NCBI GenBank assembly: GCA_012064415.1
Contig: SSNU01000275.1
Location: 132,240-196,239, forward strand
Reading direction: 5' to 3'
Source: Gyrodactylus bullatarudis
Taxonomy: Eukaryota > Platyhelminthes > Monogenea > Gyrodactylidea > Gyrodactylidae
Length of the DNA: 64,000 nucleotides
A program made the position numbers and the translations under genes. The first letter of the stretch is position 1. Each line of letters opens with the position of its first letter. Shown piece by piece: positions 32,089 through 46,100 of the stretch. The notes under the pieces are model-generated. The model was not told where the DNA came from, ran no database searches, and saw only the letters and a list, made by a program, of their open reading frames with translations.

Positions 32089-34194
32089 GCTCTCAGAACT
32101 CTGGTCAAGAAACAGGAGGCTAGACTAATATTTACCCTTGGTTAAAGAACGCCTTCAACTCAAAAAATTAAAAGAGGAACAGTTGAGTCTGAATATCACA
32201 ATTTTTGTTCAAGTTTTTATTTTCATTTCTTGATTGAAAGAATTTCAGTTACTCTCACAAGCCCTTATCCCCATCCCTCTAATCCATTCAAATGATAACA
32301 CACAACAATTTTGGATTATTTTCAGAGAAATTTCATCCGAAAATGGCGCCTTCCTCTTATTAAGTATTTGTAAATAATTTTCTTACATTGTTTTGTATAT
32401 AATTAATTTTACTGGATTAAAATGAAGCCTGAGCCGCCTGTCGATAGAACTACAGAACGCCCTTGAGACAATCATTATTTCTTGGATGAAACCTGAAACT
32501 TATTAATGATCAATATAACCGCCACAAAGTATTATTAGTTTCGTCCCATCCAAATATTTTTCTTTTGAGACTTTACAATCTCAACTACTGAATTGAATTC
32601 AAATCTTGTTCATTAAATTAGTTAATAATTGTGTTATCCTTGAATAAAATATTTTGGTTATTTCTAAAAATGTCAACAGTATTTTCACTTTAAGATGCTT
32701 GAGAAGAGTCTAGACTACAGTAGCACGCGAAACCATCGGGACAAGGTTCAATTTTGCGATTTCTTGAATGAAGCGTTAACCAATCATCTTTTACTATGAT
32801 TTCTTATTAATTTTAATAAAAATGAGTAAAATTTAACTCAGAGCATTCATTGACTTCTCATTTACATACTTTGTCAATTTTTGGTTTACAAACTTGAGGT
32901 TTTTACTCGTCTTATTTTCAAGAATAATTGAGATTATTCGATTGTTATTCGCTCAATAATCATGGAAAAGGTCTTAAACGAAAGAGGAATGAACACACAA
33001 CGATATCATATTAAACATTTCAGCCAAACCTTAAGAATAACACTCGATAATTTTACTCAAAGACAGTCTAAAAATTAGTTAGTTAAGAAATCGAATTCGA
33101 TCAAGATTTTTTGGAATCTAGATCATGAGGCCCATTTTCACGATATAAAATTTTTTGAAAAAGTCAACTTTTAAGGAAATTCATTAAAATATTATTTCAA
33201 ATCCCAAAGTAGCGCTAAGTTACCATTTTTTGAATTTTAGATAAATTCGTCATTTTTCAGGGATCTTGAATTATTAAAATTTCATCGATTTTAAAGCAAA
33301 GAAAATGATCAAAAATTCAATTTTCACACGATGATGGGGGCGATTCTCAAAATCTGATTCAGCATACTCATCTTCTTTTTCCAATTGTGATCCTAAAAAT
33401 CAACATTTGATCTCGCTCTAACTTTGAAATCAGCAAAAATTTCTAACTAAAAGTTCAAAAAATAGAGCTGTTCCGGAATTTGAAATATTCCTTGATTTTT
33501 TCAAAATTATCTACCTTCATATCATGAAAGTGGGCTGATAAGATCTTCTGGCTCACTTTCCCATGCAGATTCAGACACAATTCTATGAGTTCGTTTTTAT
33601 CAAATCTCATTAGACCTTCATGAAGACAAAAGAATCGAAAGAAAAAAGAAGATCATACAACAGACTAATAAAATAAGCCAATAATTCCCTTTTTTCTTTT
33701 CATATCCTATGTAAGAGGAGAATCAGAACTGGTTTAGGTTCTAAAAGATATCAAAGAGCTATTTTCTCATGTTTACTATAAGATTTTAAACATTTTTGAG
33801 CAAAACAATATAAAGAAGGCAATTATTTAATAATTTTTCTCTTATTAAATAACTATTGTAGCATAAATAACAATAATTTATATCAAATATGCAGATATTA
33901 ATTATAATAACAAGTAATTATTTTTCAAATCTCTCTTCAGTATAAATAATATATATGTATGAAATCATCATTTGTTAACTTTTTTTGGGAGAGCCAGCTT
34001 TGAAAAGCAAATATTTTTTGTTGACTTTTTGTATAATTGCAGTGATAGTTTTATTCAATGAATTCTACAATCCTGAATAGGTGTGTGTTACTCTTTGATA
34101 GTTGTAATTCATAATTCATTGATTTTTTCGGCCAATAAAGTTGAGGTAGGTTTTGGAATATTATTGGTCTATATTTTATTGTAAACGTTAAAAA
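32089..34194. other. Intergenic between MKK7 and TBC1D15-like gene, repeat debris
   Basis: Convergent 3' flanks of both genes. It holds an MITE-like block at 33080-33530 and a decayed PLE scrap at about 33540-33630 (-) matching 30605-30690 of the PLE. No intact gene. Confidence 0.55.
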
Positions 34195-37100
34195 TTAGGA
34201 ATTGTATCGATTATTTCTAATTGGAATGTTCTCCGAGATGGTATGTGACAATGAACTTTCATTAGATGTACGCCTGGTCACAGCTGAATTATCCCGAGAG
34301 AATGAATCTCTATCATTAGATATTTCTGAGGAAGCCTCTGGTAGAATGCTGGTTCCATTGTGCAACTCTTCTGTATCTAATTCCCAGTCCTGAGGTCCGT
34401 TAACATTCAAATTGAACATATTCTCAGATATAAACTTCAAATCATAGAAACAATGTGACCGCTCATACAAAATTTCTTTGAGACACTCTGGTAGTTGATC
34501 TTTAATCGAATCTAATTGATGGAAATATGCTATTGACCGATCGATTGTTGTTTTTAAATCAATTCTACACGATAAATCATTGATGAGCTAAGTGGGAAGA
34601 ATGAAAAATTCAATCAATTCTTTTGTGATCATTCATTATTCTGAAATCCATTCTGTATATTTAGGATAGAATATATGGGTAGTAAAATGTATAAGATTAC
34701 CGCTTTTCTTCAGAAAACACTGGCAAGATTAAACGATGCATCGGGTCTTGGTAATGAACATAAAGCTAATTAATATGAAGATGGGAATTTATGCTTTTTA
34801 CAAAATCATGAATTTTTTCATTAAGAAATCGAATTTGATCAAGATTTTTTGGAATCTTGTTCGTAGGTTCCACTTTCAGGATCAGAAGAAAAAAATTAAA
34901 AAAAAAAAATTAAGAAAGTTATGGCATATTTCAAATCTAGCGATGGCGCCGAATTCCCATTTTTTTGAACTTTGAGTTAAAATTTTTTGTTGATTTCAAA
35001 GTGAGAGAGTGATCAAAAGTTGATTTTTGGGATCACGATTAGTCAAAGAAATCAAATATGCTGATTCAGATTTTGAGAATCCGCCTATCTTCGTGTGAAA
35101 ATCGATTTTTGATTTTTTGAACATTTTCACTACTTGAAAATCGATGAAATTTTAATGATTCAAGATGCCTGGAGATTGCCGAGTCCATTGAAATTTTTAT
35201 GGTCATAATCGGTTTCTTTGACTAATCGTGATCTCAAAAATCAACTTTTGATCACTCTCTCATTTTTAAACCAACAAAAATTATCAACTCAAAGTTCAAA
35301 AAAATGGGAATTCGGCGCCATCGCTAGATTTGAAATATGCCATAACATTCTTAATTTTTTTTTCAAATTTTTTTTCTTCTGATCCTGAAAGTGGAACCTA
35401 CGAACAAGATTCCAAAAAATCTTGATCAAATTCGATTTCTTGATGAAAAAATTCATAATTTTGTAAAAAGCATAAATTCCCATCTTCATATTAATTAGGT
35501 GTACATAATATTGTTAAAAGTTTTGATGTAAGCTCTATGATGATAAATCTAGAAATTTTCGAAATCTACACAAGAATCATAATTTGTTAAAGGATTTTTA
35601 CGCTTTGGACACTTCAAGGTCTACTACATCTGAATTGGGGAAGATTATATTCCTACAACGCAAAAAAGTTGAGAATTTTCCAAAAATAGGTAAATTTTAA
35701 ACTTTAAATAGCTCAAGAACTAAAAGATCCAAGGAAAAAATTTCTTCTACTCTTTTGTTGAGAATTTAATTTAATAATTAAAGAAATAATATATTTTAAT
35801 CATAAAGTCAACTTTCTTGAGCATTTTCTATTCCATCAACTTCCTTGATGAGTTTAAAAACCAACAATAATACAGTATTAAATATGGATTTGGCCAATAT
35901 TTTAAAATCCCGCCCAGAATTTCCTATGTTCTAAAATTTTAATTGAGGTCTAATATATATGAAGTAAGAATTAATAAACTTGCTAATACTTCGAAAAGAC
36001 ACCGTTTATATTTAACCCTTCATGTCCCAAATTATTTTTTTTCATCACACAATTTTTTTTCTCTAAGATCTCGGCAAATAGGTTTTTAAAAAAACGTTCT
36101 AAATATTTTTCAAATATTTGACAACTTTTTCAAAAAATCACCTTTCTTCAAGTAACTATGGTGTGCATCAGTGAAAAGCTATCTTTGTGAATTATACATA
36201 ATTTTTGTAGCTTAATAAATTTCCTTTCTAATGAGGGGTGGAAAAATTATTTCAAGTATCTTTCAGTTAACCCTAGAACTGAATCTCGGGTTATTTTTCA
36301 CCCGATTTGTATTGAAACCCCCATAAGAAAAAAAAAATTTCCGTTCTAGGGTTAAAATTATCGCTCGAGAAAGAGTTGTGTTTCACTGGTGAAACAATGA
36401 AGGGTTAATCAAAGATACAAATCCATGAATAAACATTGAGTACTTGAGTTTGAAGGGAGGAATTTATTGATTTTGGCTTACTTTGAGAATGGCATTTGCA
36501 TCCATTTTTTCTCTGACAATGATATCCTCATATTGTGATAATATTCCCACGGCTATAAAGATGTGGAAGTTTTCTGTCAAATAATCAGTCCATAGAATCT
36601 GAATGAAAAATTATAAATGCCAATAGAATACACAGTAATTTTTTAAAATATTTTTGTGAAAAAGTCAAAATTTTCTCAGCTTTAATCCTGTAACTTAAAA
36701 CTGAGCATTTTTTCCTTAGAAACTTTGTATATTTTCAAGTTTGCTCTGATATACAAAATCTCAATTAAAAAAGGAAATTTTATAGGAAAATGGGATTTTG
36801 CTATATTAGAACATGAAAGTCTTTTTCACTTCAAACGTTAATTTTTGATACAGAAAGGTTAAGTTGACTCGTTATGTGTTTAAACGACTGTAATAGCATG
36901 GAACATAAAGATATTATCAAATTATATTATTTCCCATTTTCTCAAATTTTTTGTTTTGAAGTACATAACGTTATTTTCCAGGAGCATTATTAGACAAGTG
37001 CATAAAAATGGTAGTTAATATATTGAGAAACACCCTAGAATAAACAAACATTTTCATCTAGTCATTTGAAATGTATTCTATTTTTTTCTTAAATCGGTAA

Positions 37101-40100
37101 AAGTGTGACTTTTGACACAGGTCCCGAAAATTCTTCAGAAAATTTTGAGACCTTGATGAAAATTGAGATGTCTGTAAAAATCATACTGTACTTTGGCTTA
37201 TCTAACTTAGCGTAATTTCAAATCCACAATAAAAAAATATGATAAATTTTTCCTATTTCGAGTTTTTTAAATTTTAAGCTGAAAGTTTTTTTTTTAATTT
37301 GAAAGGGGAAGAGTGGGAAGAAGAGATTGAATTAGAAATGGAAATCGATTTTAATCATCAAATTTTTCATAGATCCACATGTTTTTGAGACATTTTAAGC
37401 AGTTTCAAGAATTCAAAATTCAAACACTCCATGATAATGGTTGACATTTGAGAAATTAGATTTCAAATGAGATAAGGGAGATTAGAGTTTAGCTGAGAAT
37501 TAGTTTGTTAATTTTCTACTTAATGAAAAAGGCGAGAAGGATGATGAATAAAAGAATAAAATTTGATTGAGAAAAAGTCACAACTTTATTTGATTATTTC
37601 ATCTATTATTGAGGAATGCAATCGATTACTAGAGACATTACTTATTACAGTGACATTTAGGAAGGAAATTTTGGATTAGCTTAAGTTGTTTTTAAGGATA
37701 ACCATTCCTTAGGGATGCAAAGAGATATTTTTGGAAAGTTTCCCTAACTAGCAAATGATGCAAGATTTAAAAAAAAAATTTGATAGATATGATTTAATTC
37801 CCATTTGCTGATTGTACTACAGTTCCGCTCTGTTTTTAAAAATTCGATTAATGGAAAAAATCTAAAAACAGTAATATTATTCTACAGTAGGTCTAGTCAA
37901 ACCTGAAATAATGAGAAAAAAACAAATAATAAATCTCTCACACCCAATTTCACACTCATCAGATATCGTCAAAGAATCGAACCTCAGGTCACTAGGCAAG
38001 CACTCAACCATTTAATCCAACCCCCGGTATCTTTGAGTGTGCTAGATTTATTCATTTTAACTGCTTACACTTAGCTTATATATTCACAACAACTGGTTGG
38101 AGACAAATCAAGAAAACCCATATTGATTTTTAGTAGACTGGATTCCTATTTTTTTTAAATTGAAGATTGAAAAGTTCAATTCACCTCCCGACAAAACGAA
38201 AATCGAAGATTAAAAATTTCTAGGTCTTTCAAGTCCACCATGTTCATTGACTTTTAACAATTGTATTCATACTTGTAAGTAAGGATATATATAAATTTGA
38301 GTATCTTACGACATTTAATTATTTAGACATGATCTGGTTTTCTGGATGGACCAACTCTCTTTTTTAGTATATTGGAAATTGTTCAAAGTTAAGAAAAGAT
38401 GAAATTAAATTTAAAAATGTATTAGTCAACCTGTAATTATCCTCTTTCATTTGACACTAAAATATCGACATTAATGAAAAATGTAGAAAAATTATTTGTA
38501 CCAACTTTGATCTTATTTTAAGCTTATAAAAAACAACACCACCTTCTCACAATACGATACCATTCTGATCAGAATTCAATTCTGTATCGATAGATCTAAA
38601 TATCTCAACTTTTTGAAATTTTTAGTCAAAAATTTATACCAGGACCCTGTAGACTTACTTCAAAGTACAATGACAAGTTATTTATTCATTGTAAAATATT
38701 CACAAATGGTCAGAACCTTGTTAGCAAAAGGTTATAATCTTTGTAAATAACTGTACAATGTATATCTTTAATCTGGATTTTCATCACCAGTCAGACCCGC
38801 TAAAGATATTTTAATAAAATAGAAATTAATTGACCTAAATAGAATTTTATTCTACCCCACGTTGTAACAAATTGATCATGAGAATTATAATTCTTGATAA
38901 CTATCAAACACTACATGATAATTTGTAGACTTTGACCCAAGCAGTTAGAGAGTATTATATTTTGATGAAAATCAAGGTAATAAAAGTTCCAGTCTAAGAG
39001 TAAATTAGAAAAAAAAAATTTAATTTACTCAGTCAATGATGTTGACAGATTTCTAAATGGATATCAATAGATCGTCAAGGAAGATATAAAATTCAATAGA
39101 AAAGTTGTGAAAAATAAAAGGATGCAATTTATTAAGGAAAATTCCCCCTTTCAATAAAACCTAGTTAAGAAGATGAGAATTTAGTATTTTTGTTTATTCT
39201 TACGTAAAACTCAATATTTTTAGAATTCCACAACAAAGTGAGCTCATGAGCTGTTGAAATAAAATAAATAAATCTGGCCAAAATTAGGCCTTCTTACGAA
39301 TTTTGAGAACGCTCCACTTTTTCAACCTTTGAGCTCACTTTTAATCAACTTCAAAAGACTAATTTGCTAAGAATATTTCGGATTAAGATTTTTAAAAAAT
39401 TCTAATTCGTCATTATTTTGAGGAATCGAACAAAGAGGATTCAATAGAGTTATCAACAAATGAGTTCCTCATTAAACTTTACGATTTCCTTTTTGACCTT
39501 CATATTCTTTTCAAAGAAATGCAAGAGTTATAGTAGTAAGATAAGTTGATAACTTTGTTCGCTTGCTACCAGACTACTATTTTGTCTGTAGAAAAAGACA
39601 AAGAGGGTGCAGTATTTCTTAAAAATAATGATTATATCAGCAAAATTAATTTTTATTATAATCAGAATTATCACAGTCAGATACCGATAGATAATGACGA
39701 GCTACTTTGTTCAAAATCCAAAGATTAGTCGAGATTAAATTCAGTCCATTTCAAAAATAGTGATGTCAGATGCATTTCCCAGGCTCCATTTTACTGCTCA
39801 AAAAAGATTTATCCTAACGTTTTTCTGACAATTGATGAAAAAAAACTTGATCAATTTAAAGCCAATTAATATGATTTTTACGAAAAACTCGATTTTTTGG
39901 AATCCTACTCATGCTGACCACTTCTACGATTTGAAGAAAAGAAATTATTTTCATGAAAAAATGGTCATCCTAAAAAACATCTTTTGACCACAATTCCACT
40001 TTCAAAGAAAAAAAAGTGTCTGAGGGGATTTATATCGCTGTATTGATGTATTTGCAATTATAATTCTGTCAGTATTTTATGATGATCTTAGCAATTTTGA

Positions 40101-43100
40101 AAATCAAATATTGCTATCTGATTTGATGTGAATCTTGATTTTGAGCTTTGAAGAATAGGTATATAACCGTTTCTTCAGATTCCTCAAGTTAGTATTTCCT
40201 TCCACAATCAAAAGAAATCTCTTGAGACTATTTATGCAAAGGAGAGCTGTGTACGTGAAATATACACCATAGTCCGGCTGCAAAATTTTTATTTATGTCC
40301 ATAATCACATGCTTACTAAATTCGATGTCGTTGATTAGCTTATCTGTTATGTACTTTAAAGACAGTTAGAAACTGTTAACTGTCAACAAAATTTTGGGGC
40401 AAATCGAATAAATATAGACAATCTTCTAGTAGGAAAGATAAATCGAGATCCCCATCAACAGAGAGATCATCATGGAAATTATGAAAGGAAAATCTAACAA
40501 TTGATAGATTAATCGATAAAAGCAATTATTACTTGTCGAATTATCATTTTGTGTACTTATTAAAGACAAGAGTGTTCAGAGTTATGATCTCTCGACTAAT
40601 TGAGGACTAGAGATTCTACAGGGTATAGAGAGGGCATATACACAATTTTTATTTTAAATTAGAATCATTCTACCTGAAAGTAGCATTGTGTTTTAATATA
40701 GAAAATAATGATAGGCTATTAATGAAAATTATGTTTTTTCTTGTTCCAGGGGATTTGTGGATCTCATATTGAATAAATAGTAAAAAAATTATTTATTATT
40801 AAGGCTTAGGTGTATAATAAAAATAATAAAATCATTTGTGATATAGATGACCAGTGGGGATTTTCGCGCTGTTTTCGGTATAATTAGGATATAAGGAATT
40901 CAATTTAAAATGAACCAGAATTTTTTACTGAATTTAATAAACAGTAATAATTATTATAGAGAAATAAGCATTCCACTGGCTCTTATCGATATCTATCCTG
41001 GTATAACTTGATGCAGTAACTTTAGGAAAACAAAAAAATCCTACATAACAGTTTATATGATTCATAATGCTTCGAAAGCTGGGCTCAAATTATTTATTAG
41101 TATTTGAGAAATAACTTACATCCCAAAGTAATTGGATTCCATCAAAATCGAATTCTCTCTTGAACTGAATGAGCAACCATTTGAGGAAAAAAGGCATGTT
41201 GCGATCTTGGGTTACTGAATAAATGGAATATTTTAGAAAATTATGAGACATTGATTGAAATTTGACCAAGAAATAAATAAATAATGATCCAGTTAAAATA
41301 CTATTTTTGAATTGTCTAGTAGAGGTAGTTCAATTTCATTTTCCCTTGGTAAAAATGTAGTTCCGAATGAATACTTTGTGCGAATCATATTAATTTTTTG
41401 ATTATTTTCAAATAGTCATCGAAGTGATAAAGGTTTTGATAGAAAAAGTAGATCTATAAGACTTATTTCACTTACATCATATTGAAAAAATAATGAGAAA
41501 AATGGCTGAAATAAAATTTAAAGTAAAGTTTCCATTCTGTTAATTTTAATACAAAATCATTGTAACCAGCATATAAATAGGCTTTGGACCGTATAAAGCT
41601 ATTCTGAAAATACACTTCGCCTATTTTTCAACGAAATTGAAGTAAAAAACACAAAAATAAGGAATTAAATTCAAGACTATTAAATTTTGAGGTCTAATGA
41701 TCCATTATTGAAAATTTTGAAGACCTTGGAAATTGAAAAAGTAACATCTGAGAGTTGGCAACAATGTATCATTAATTGTAGCCTGGCTTGAAAATATCAA
41801 GAAAATTAGCGAAATGAAAATGTTTAAGATGAAAATTAAGACTAAAATCGTTCGAAAAAAGTTTTTTTCTTCCTAAATTGATCTTTATCCCTCTTTCTGA
41901 GATATCATTTATTTGGTTCGCAATAAAAATTAACTAAGAAAATCGTGTCAGCATCAAATCTGAGGCAAGGATTATTTCCAGAATAGCTTTATATGTTTCA
42001 TACGAATTCTCTTGATGAGGCCATTCAGATTCTGACCCGGGGTAGAAATCGATAATTTTCAAAATCTATCGGCAGCAAAAGTGTTAATAGCTATAAGTAA
42101 TGATGAGGCAATGAAAATTTATGACTGTAAATGGTGAAATGAAAAGAAGTTTGAGATTGTTAATTTGAACTGGATAAATCTTTGAGAATGGCAGTAAATG
42201 AAGAATGGCTTTGCTTGGAAATAAAACTTGAAGGAAAAAGAGAGAAATGCGAAAAGTTTCTCACGATTATCTTCTAAAATTGAATAAGGAAAATTAATAA
42301 AAATGATTATGGGGGTTGGAAAGATTGCGTCTAACAAAAAGAGAAATCCAAAGAGAGGATCATTTTAGTTCATTGTGGTATCACGAGATCAAAATAAAGG
42401 TGACATGTCGAGCAATTAATCAACACATTTAGTATAAACTTACGTAGATAGTTGGCCAATTTTGGCATAAGATATTCAACTAGTTTAGACAATTGTTCAA
42501 ACTGCAGTCTAAGGCCAAGCATATCGTTGACAAAGTTGCCCTCGATTCGTTCAATTAAACCAGCAAAACACCAAAAAGCATCCTCTTCCTTGTCCATAAT
42601 TCGAAGGAGAATCGCCAATAAATCATTCATCCCTTGGAAGTAGCCTAGAATTGAATAGAGAAAAGAATTCTTAAAAAATTCCTATATTACACTAAAGAAG
42701 AATTTAGGCAAGTTTTAATTGCTTTTAGATGATCTTGTACATTATTCCACACTATGTAATAGGAATACAGATAAAGGTTAATATAACCAGGACTTTTTAT
42801 CAAAATCTTTTTCGTATTCGTAGTATAAGGTAATGCATTCAAGAAAAGTTAAGATTTAATAAACTTTTGAGGCTATGTTAAGTTGTACTGTGAAGTGACT
42901 CATTAAAACGAATGGATGCTAAATTGAAAGAAAAATTTCCAAGATTCGTCAGGATATGTCATTTCAACAGGATAATGCTGGACCACATCTTGGAAGAGAA
43001 GTCAAAAACTTTTTTCAAGACGAGAGTATTGATGCGGTCGAGCATCCACCAGATAGTCCTGACTTGTCTCCGCCAGATTTTCATCTTTTCAAGTCAATGC

Positions 43101-46100
43101 AACACTTTTTGAAGGGGAAAAAGTTCCTTACTAAATTTCTAAGTCATAAGTTAAGAGATTTGTGTCGAGAATTAAATCGAAAAATAGAAATTTAGATATG
43201 GAATCGTTAAATTACTATCATCAATTTTATATTTAGGAAATTCTAATTTCTTTTAATGATCGATAAGCATTTAGATTGGAGCCACAAAGAATATAGACAA
43301 GACTAGAAGAAATCGATGTCTAATTCCTAATTGCAAAATGAACCTGACGCCAGTATCTCTGCTCAAAACTGAATGTAATTATCATTTTCACTATAAAGCA
43401 TGAAACACGAAGATCAATCAATCTTGTCAATTAAGAATTAGAAAAATTGTTTCCTAAAAATGAAAAAATATCGATAGAGTTACAATAACAATTTTGTCTC
43501 CTATTCAGTTCAAATCTTGATTACCCTCATAGAATATTTTATCTTGATCAGGAAGCAAACTGTTGTAAAAGTATTATTATTGAGAAGCAAAAATAAAAAA
43601 CTCATCTACTGAGGAATAAATTTTTCGGAATTTAGCTTCAATCAAAATAAACTAGAAAAATGTGAATGAAGGAATTACAAGTGAAGTCAAAAGGATATCT
43701 ACTTTAACTAATTCAACATTCTTTTAGTAAAAAAAACTGTATGTGAAAAAATATCTAAATCCCGTAATAGACCTCTCAAGACAATAAGAGTGTTTAATTT
43801 TACTTTGTGAATTAGAAGAAAACCCACTATCTGACGAGATCTGGGAACATTTTTATAGTTGTAGATTGGCTTTAGACTTTTCGATACCGAGATCCTCAAT
43901 TACTTTCTTCACTGGATGAGACGCTTGTAGTCTTGTCATTGATAGGATCATATGTACCTATTTCTAGAGCTTAATTTATTATTCTTTTGCCAAAATGATT
44001 TTAACCCTTGGTTATCTTGGCATTTTACAAATCGAATCCCTTGTGTGTTTCGTTAGTTTGAAATTATATTTACTCTTGAGAACATCTCTGTGATGTTCAT
44101 TAATCCTACACTCAAAAGATCTACCCGTCTGTCCTACGTACTTTATACCACAATGTATAACTATTCATTAACTATTTATAAAATACACACTTTTTTCTTG
44201 CATTTGATTTATATCTGACCTTGTCTTATTAATTTCTTATGCTTTGTATGTTTATCAAAACAATTTTCCTATTAAATATTACAGCTTGTCAACGACTGAC
44301 ATAAAAAGTTTAAAAGATTACAAGATACAAAATTTGCATTTTGGCTGTATATTAGAGCATCTCTCAACCAAAAATATTATGAAAATCGAACGATTTATGA
44401 TTTATAGTAATGGCAGTAATAAGCAGATCCGGCAAAGTAGTCCAAGAATTAAATCATCTATTTTTAAAACAAAAGGGTAGGGTCACTCAATTATGCAATT
44501 TCTAGTTAAGCAAAAGTAAACACTTATTTGCCCCAACTTCTTTTTCACTTACATTCAAGCATTTTCAAGCTTATTTCAAAGTCCTGATAATGCTTCTGCA
44601 TCAGATGTGTCTTAAGCCTTTCGGTGCCGATGGACATATATGTCCATTTTCCAGTTTTTTTTAACCTTTATAACTCTACCAGTTTGATAGGTTTCTGGAT
44701 CAATTAAAGTTTAAATTGAAGCCCACAATGTGAATTTGCATTAGTAATATTTTTGGCCAAATAACTTGGTATCTTCATTGGTAAATTTTGGTTTTTATAA
44801 AAATTGTGAAATAGTCTCGCTACTGAAAGGGTTAATATGTAGAGTAGATTCAAAATCTGGATAATTCTAACATGAAGGGTCAAATAAAGTCAGAAAGAAC
44901 CTGAAAAAATGGGAAAATCTCTCATGAACCTTTACTACAACTTGGTCTCAAATAGTATCAATAAATTCTAAAGATTCTCTAGACTTGAGAGTGTTAGAGT
45001 TAGGCTATTCAGCAATATCTGCCTAAAGAAACTACATTAAACGTACTCTTTATACTCGTGTGAGAGATAGACATGAACTGTGAAAAATTTGATGGGAATT
45101 CTGATAATAAAATTTTTTGAATTTTGGTACAAACTTACCTATGTCCAAATTGTATACTGTATACGTCATGAGGATTTCGTATAATTCTGTTAGATGACCA
45201 TCTTTGTCATTGCTGAAATAGTCTGTCTTTCGATCAGTTCGAAATACATCCTTCTCTAGAAGACAGGGAGAAATGATAAGTTTACAAAGAGTCTTATGGC
45301 TTTGGCAATGAATCAAGTACAATTGTATTTGTACAAACACTAAAGTGATCAGACACGCCAGATTTTTATTTCTGATAAAATGGCGAGTCTGATCAATCAG
45401 AGTAGATACATAAATATACAGGTAAACACTTACGAATAAGGCATTTTTTATCGAGGAGATTATTGAACCGACCTATTTGATATGGGCTCATGGATTTCCA
45501 GAATTTTTTTATTGAATGATACTCTTCGCTGTTGGGGAAACATAGAAAGTTTTTGTAAATGGAGACGAGAAAGTATCAAAATATGTAAAAAGATATCTGT
45601 GCGTTCATTAAAAAATTACATACCTTGTCTATCTACTTACCAGCCTTATCAATTTTTGATAACAAAGAAACAAGGCAAATGATACCAAGTATAATATTTT
45701 GACTATTTTAGTTCCTGAGATAAGTTTGCCAATTGTTACAAATTACAAACGTGTAATGAAAATGCTTAGCTCCCAAATATTGAAAATAAAGCTTCACAAC
45801 TGTCGATATTCAACTTGAAATTATCAATGATTCAATAAAAGTTTAAAGGTTATACCAGCATGATCGAAATACTTTTTGTGTCATGAGCACAAGACATTGT
45901 TATGCATCAGATGAACTGGATGATCAAAATTAGATTTAAAAATCTTTTAATAGAAATCATGTCTTGTTAGCATAAAGATGTTGGCATTTTGTACAAAAAT
46001 TGATCCAAATTATATATTTTATATCCTCAGAGCTTAAGCCACTATGAACTGTTTTATTGTACTATAATTTAAACTCACTACTTTGCTTGACTAAGCCGCA

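Noticed and set aside
33960..34190. Possible structured RNA downstream of the TBC gene
   Set aside because: Only AT-rich low-complexity sequence; no conserved box motif or stable compensated stem by eye.
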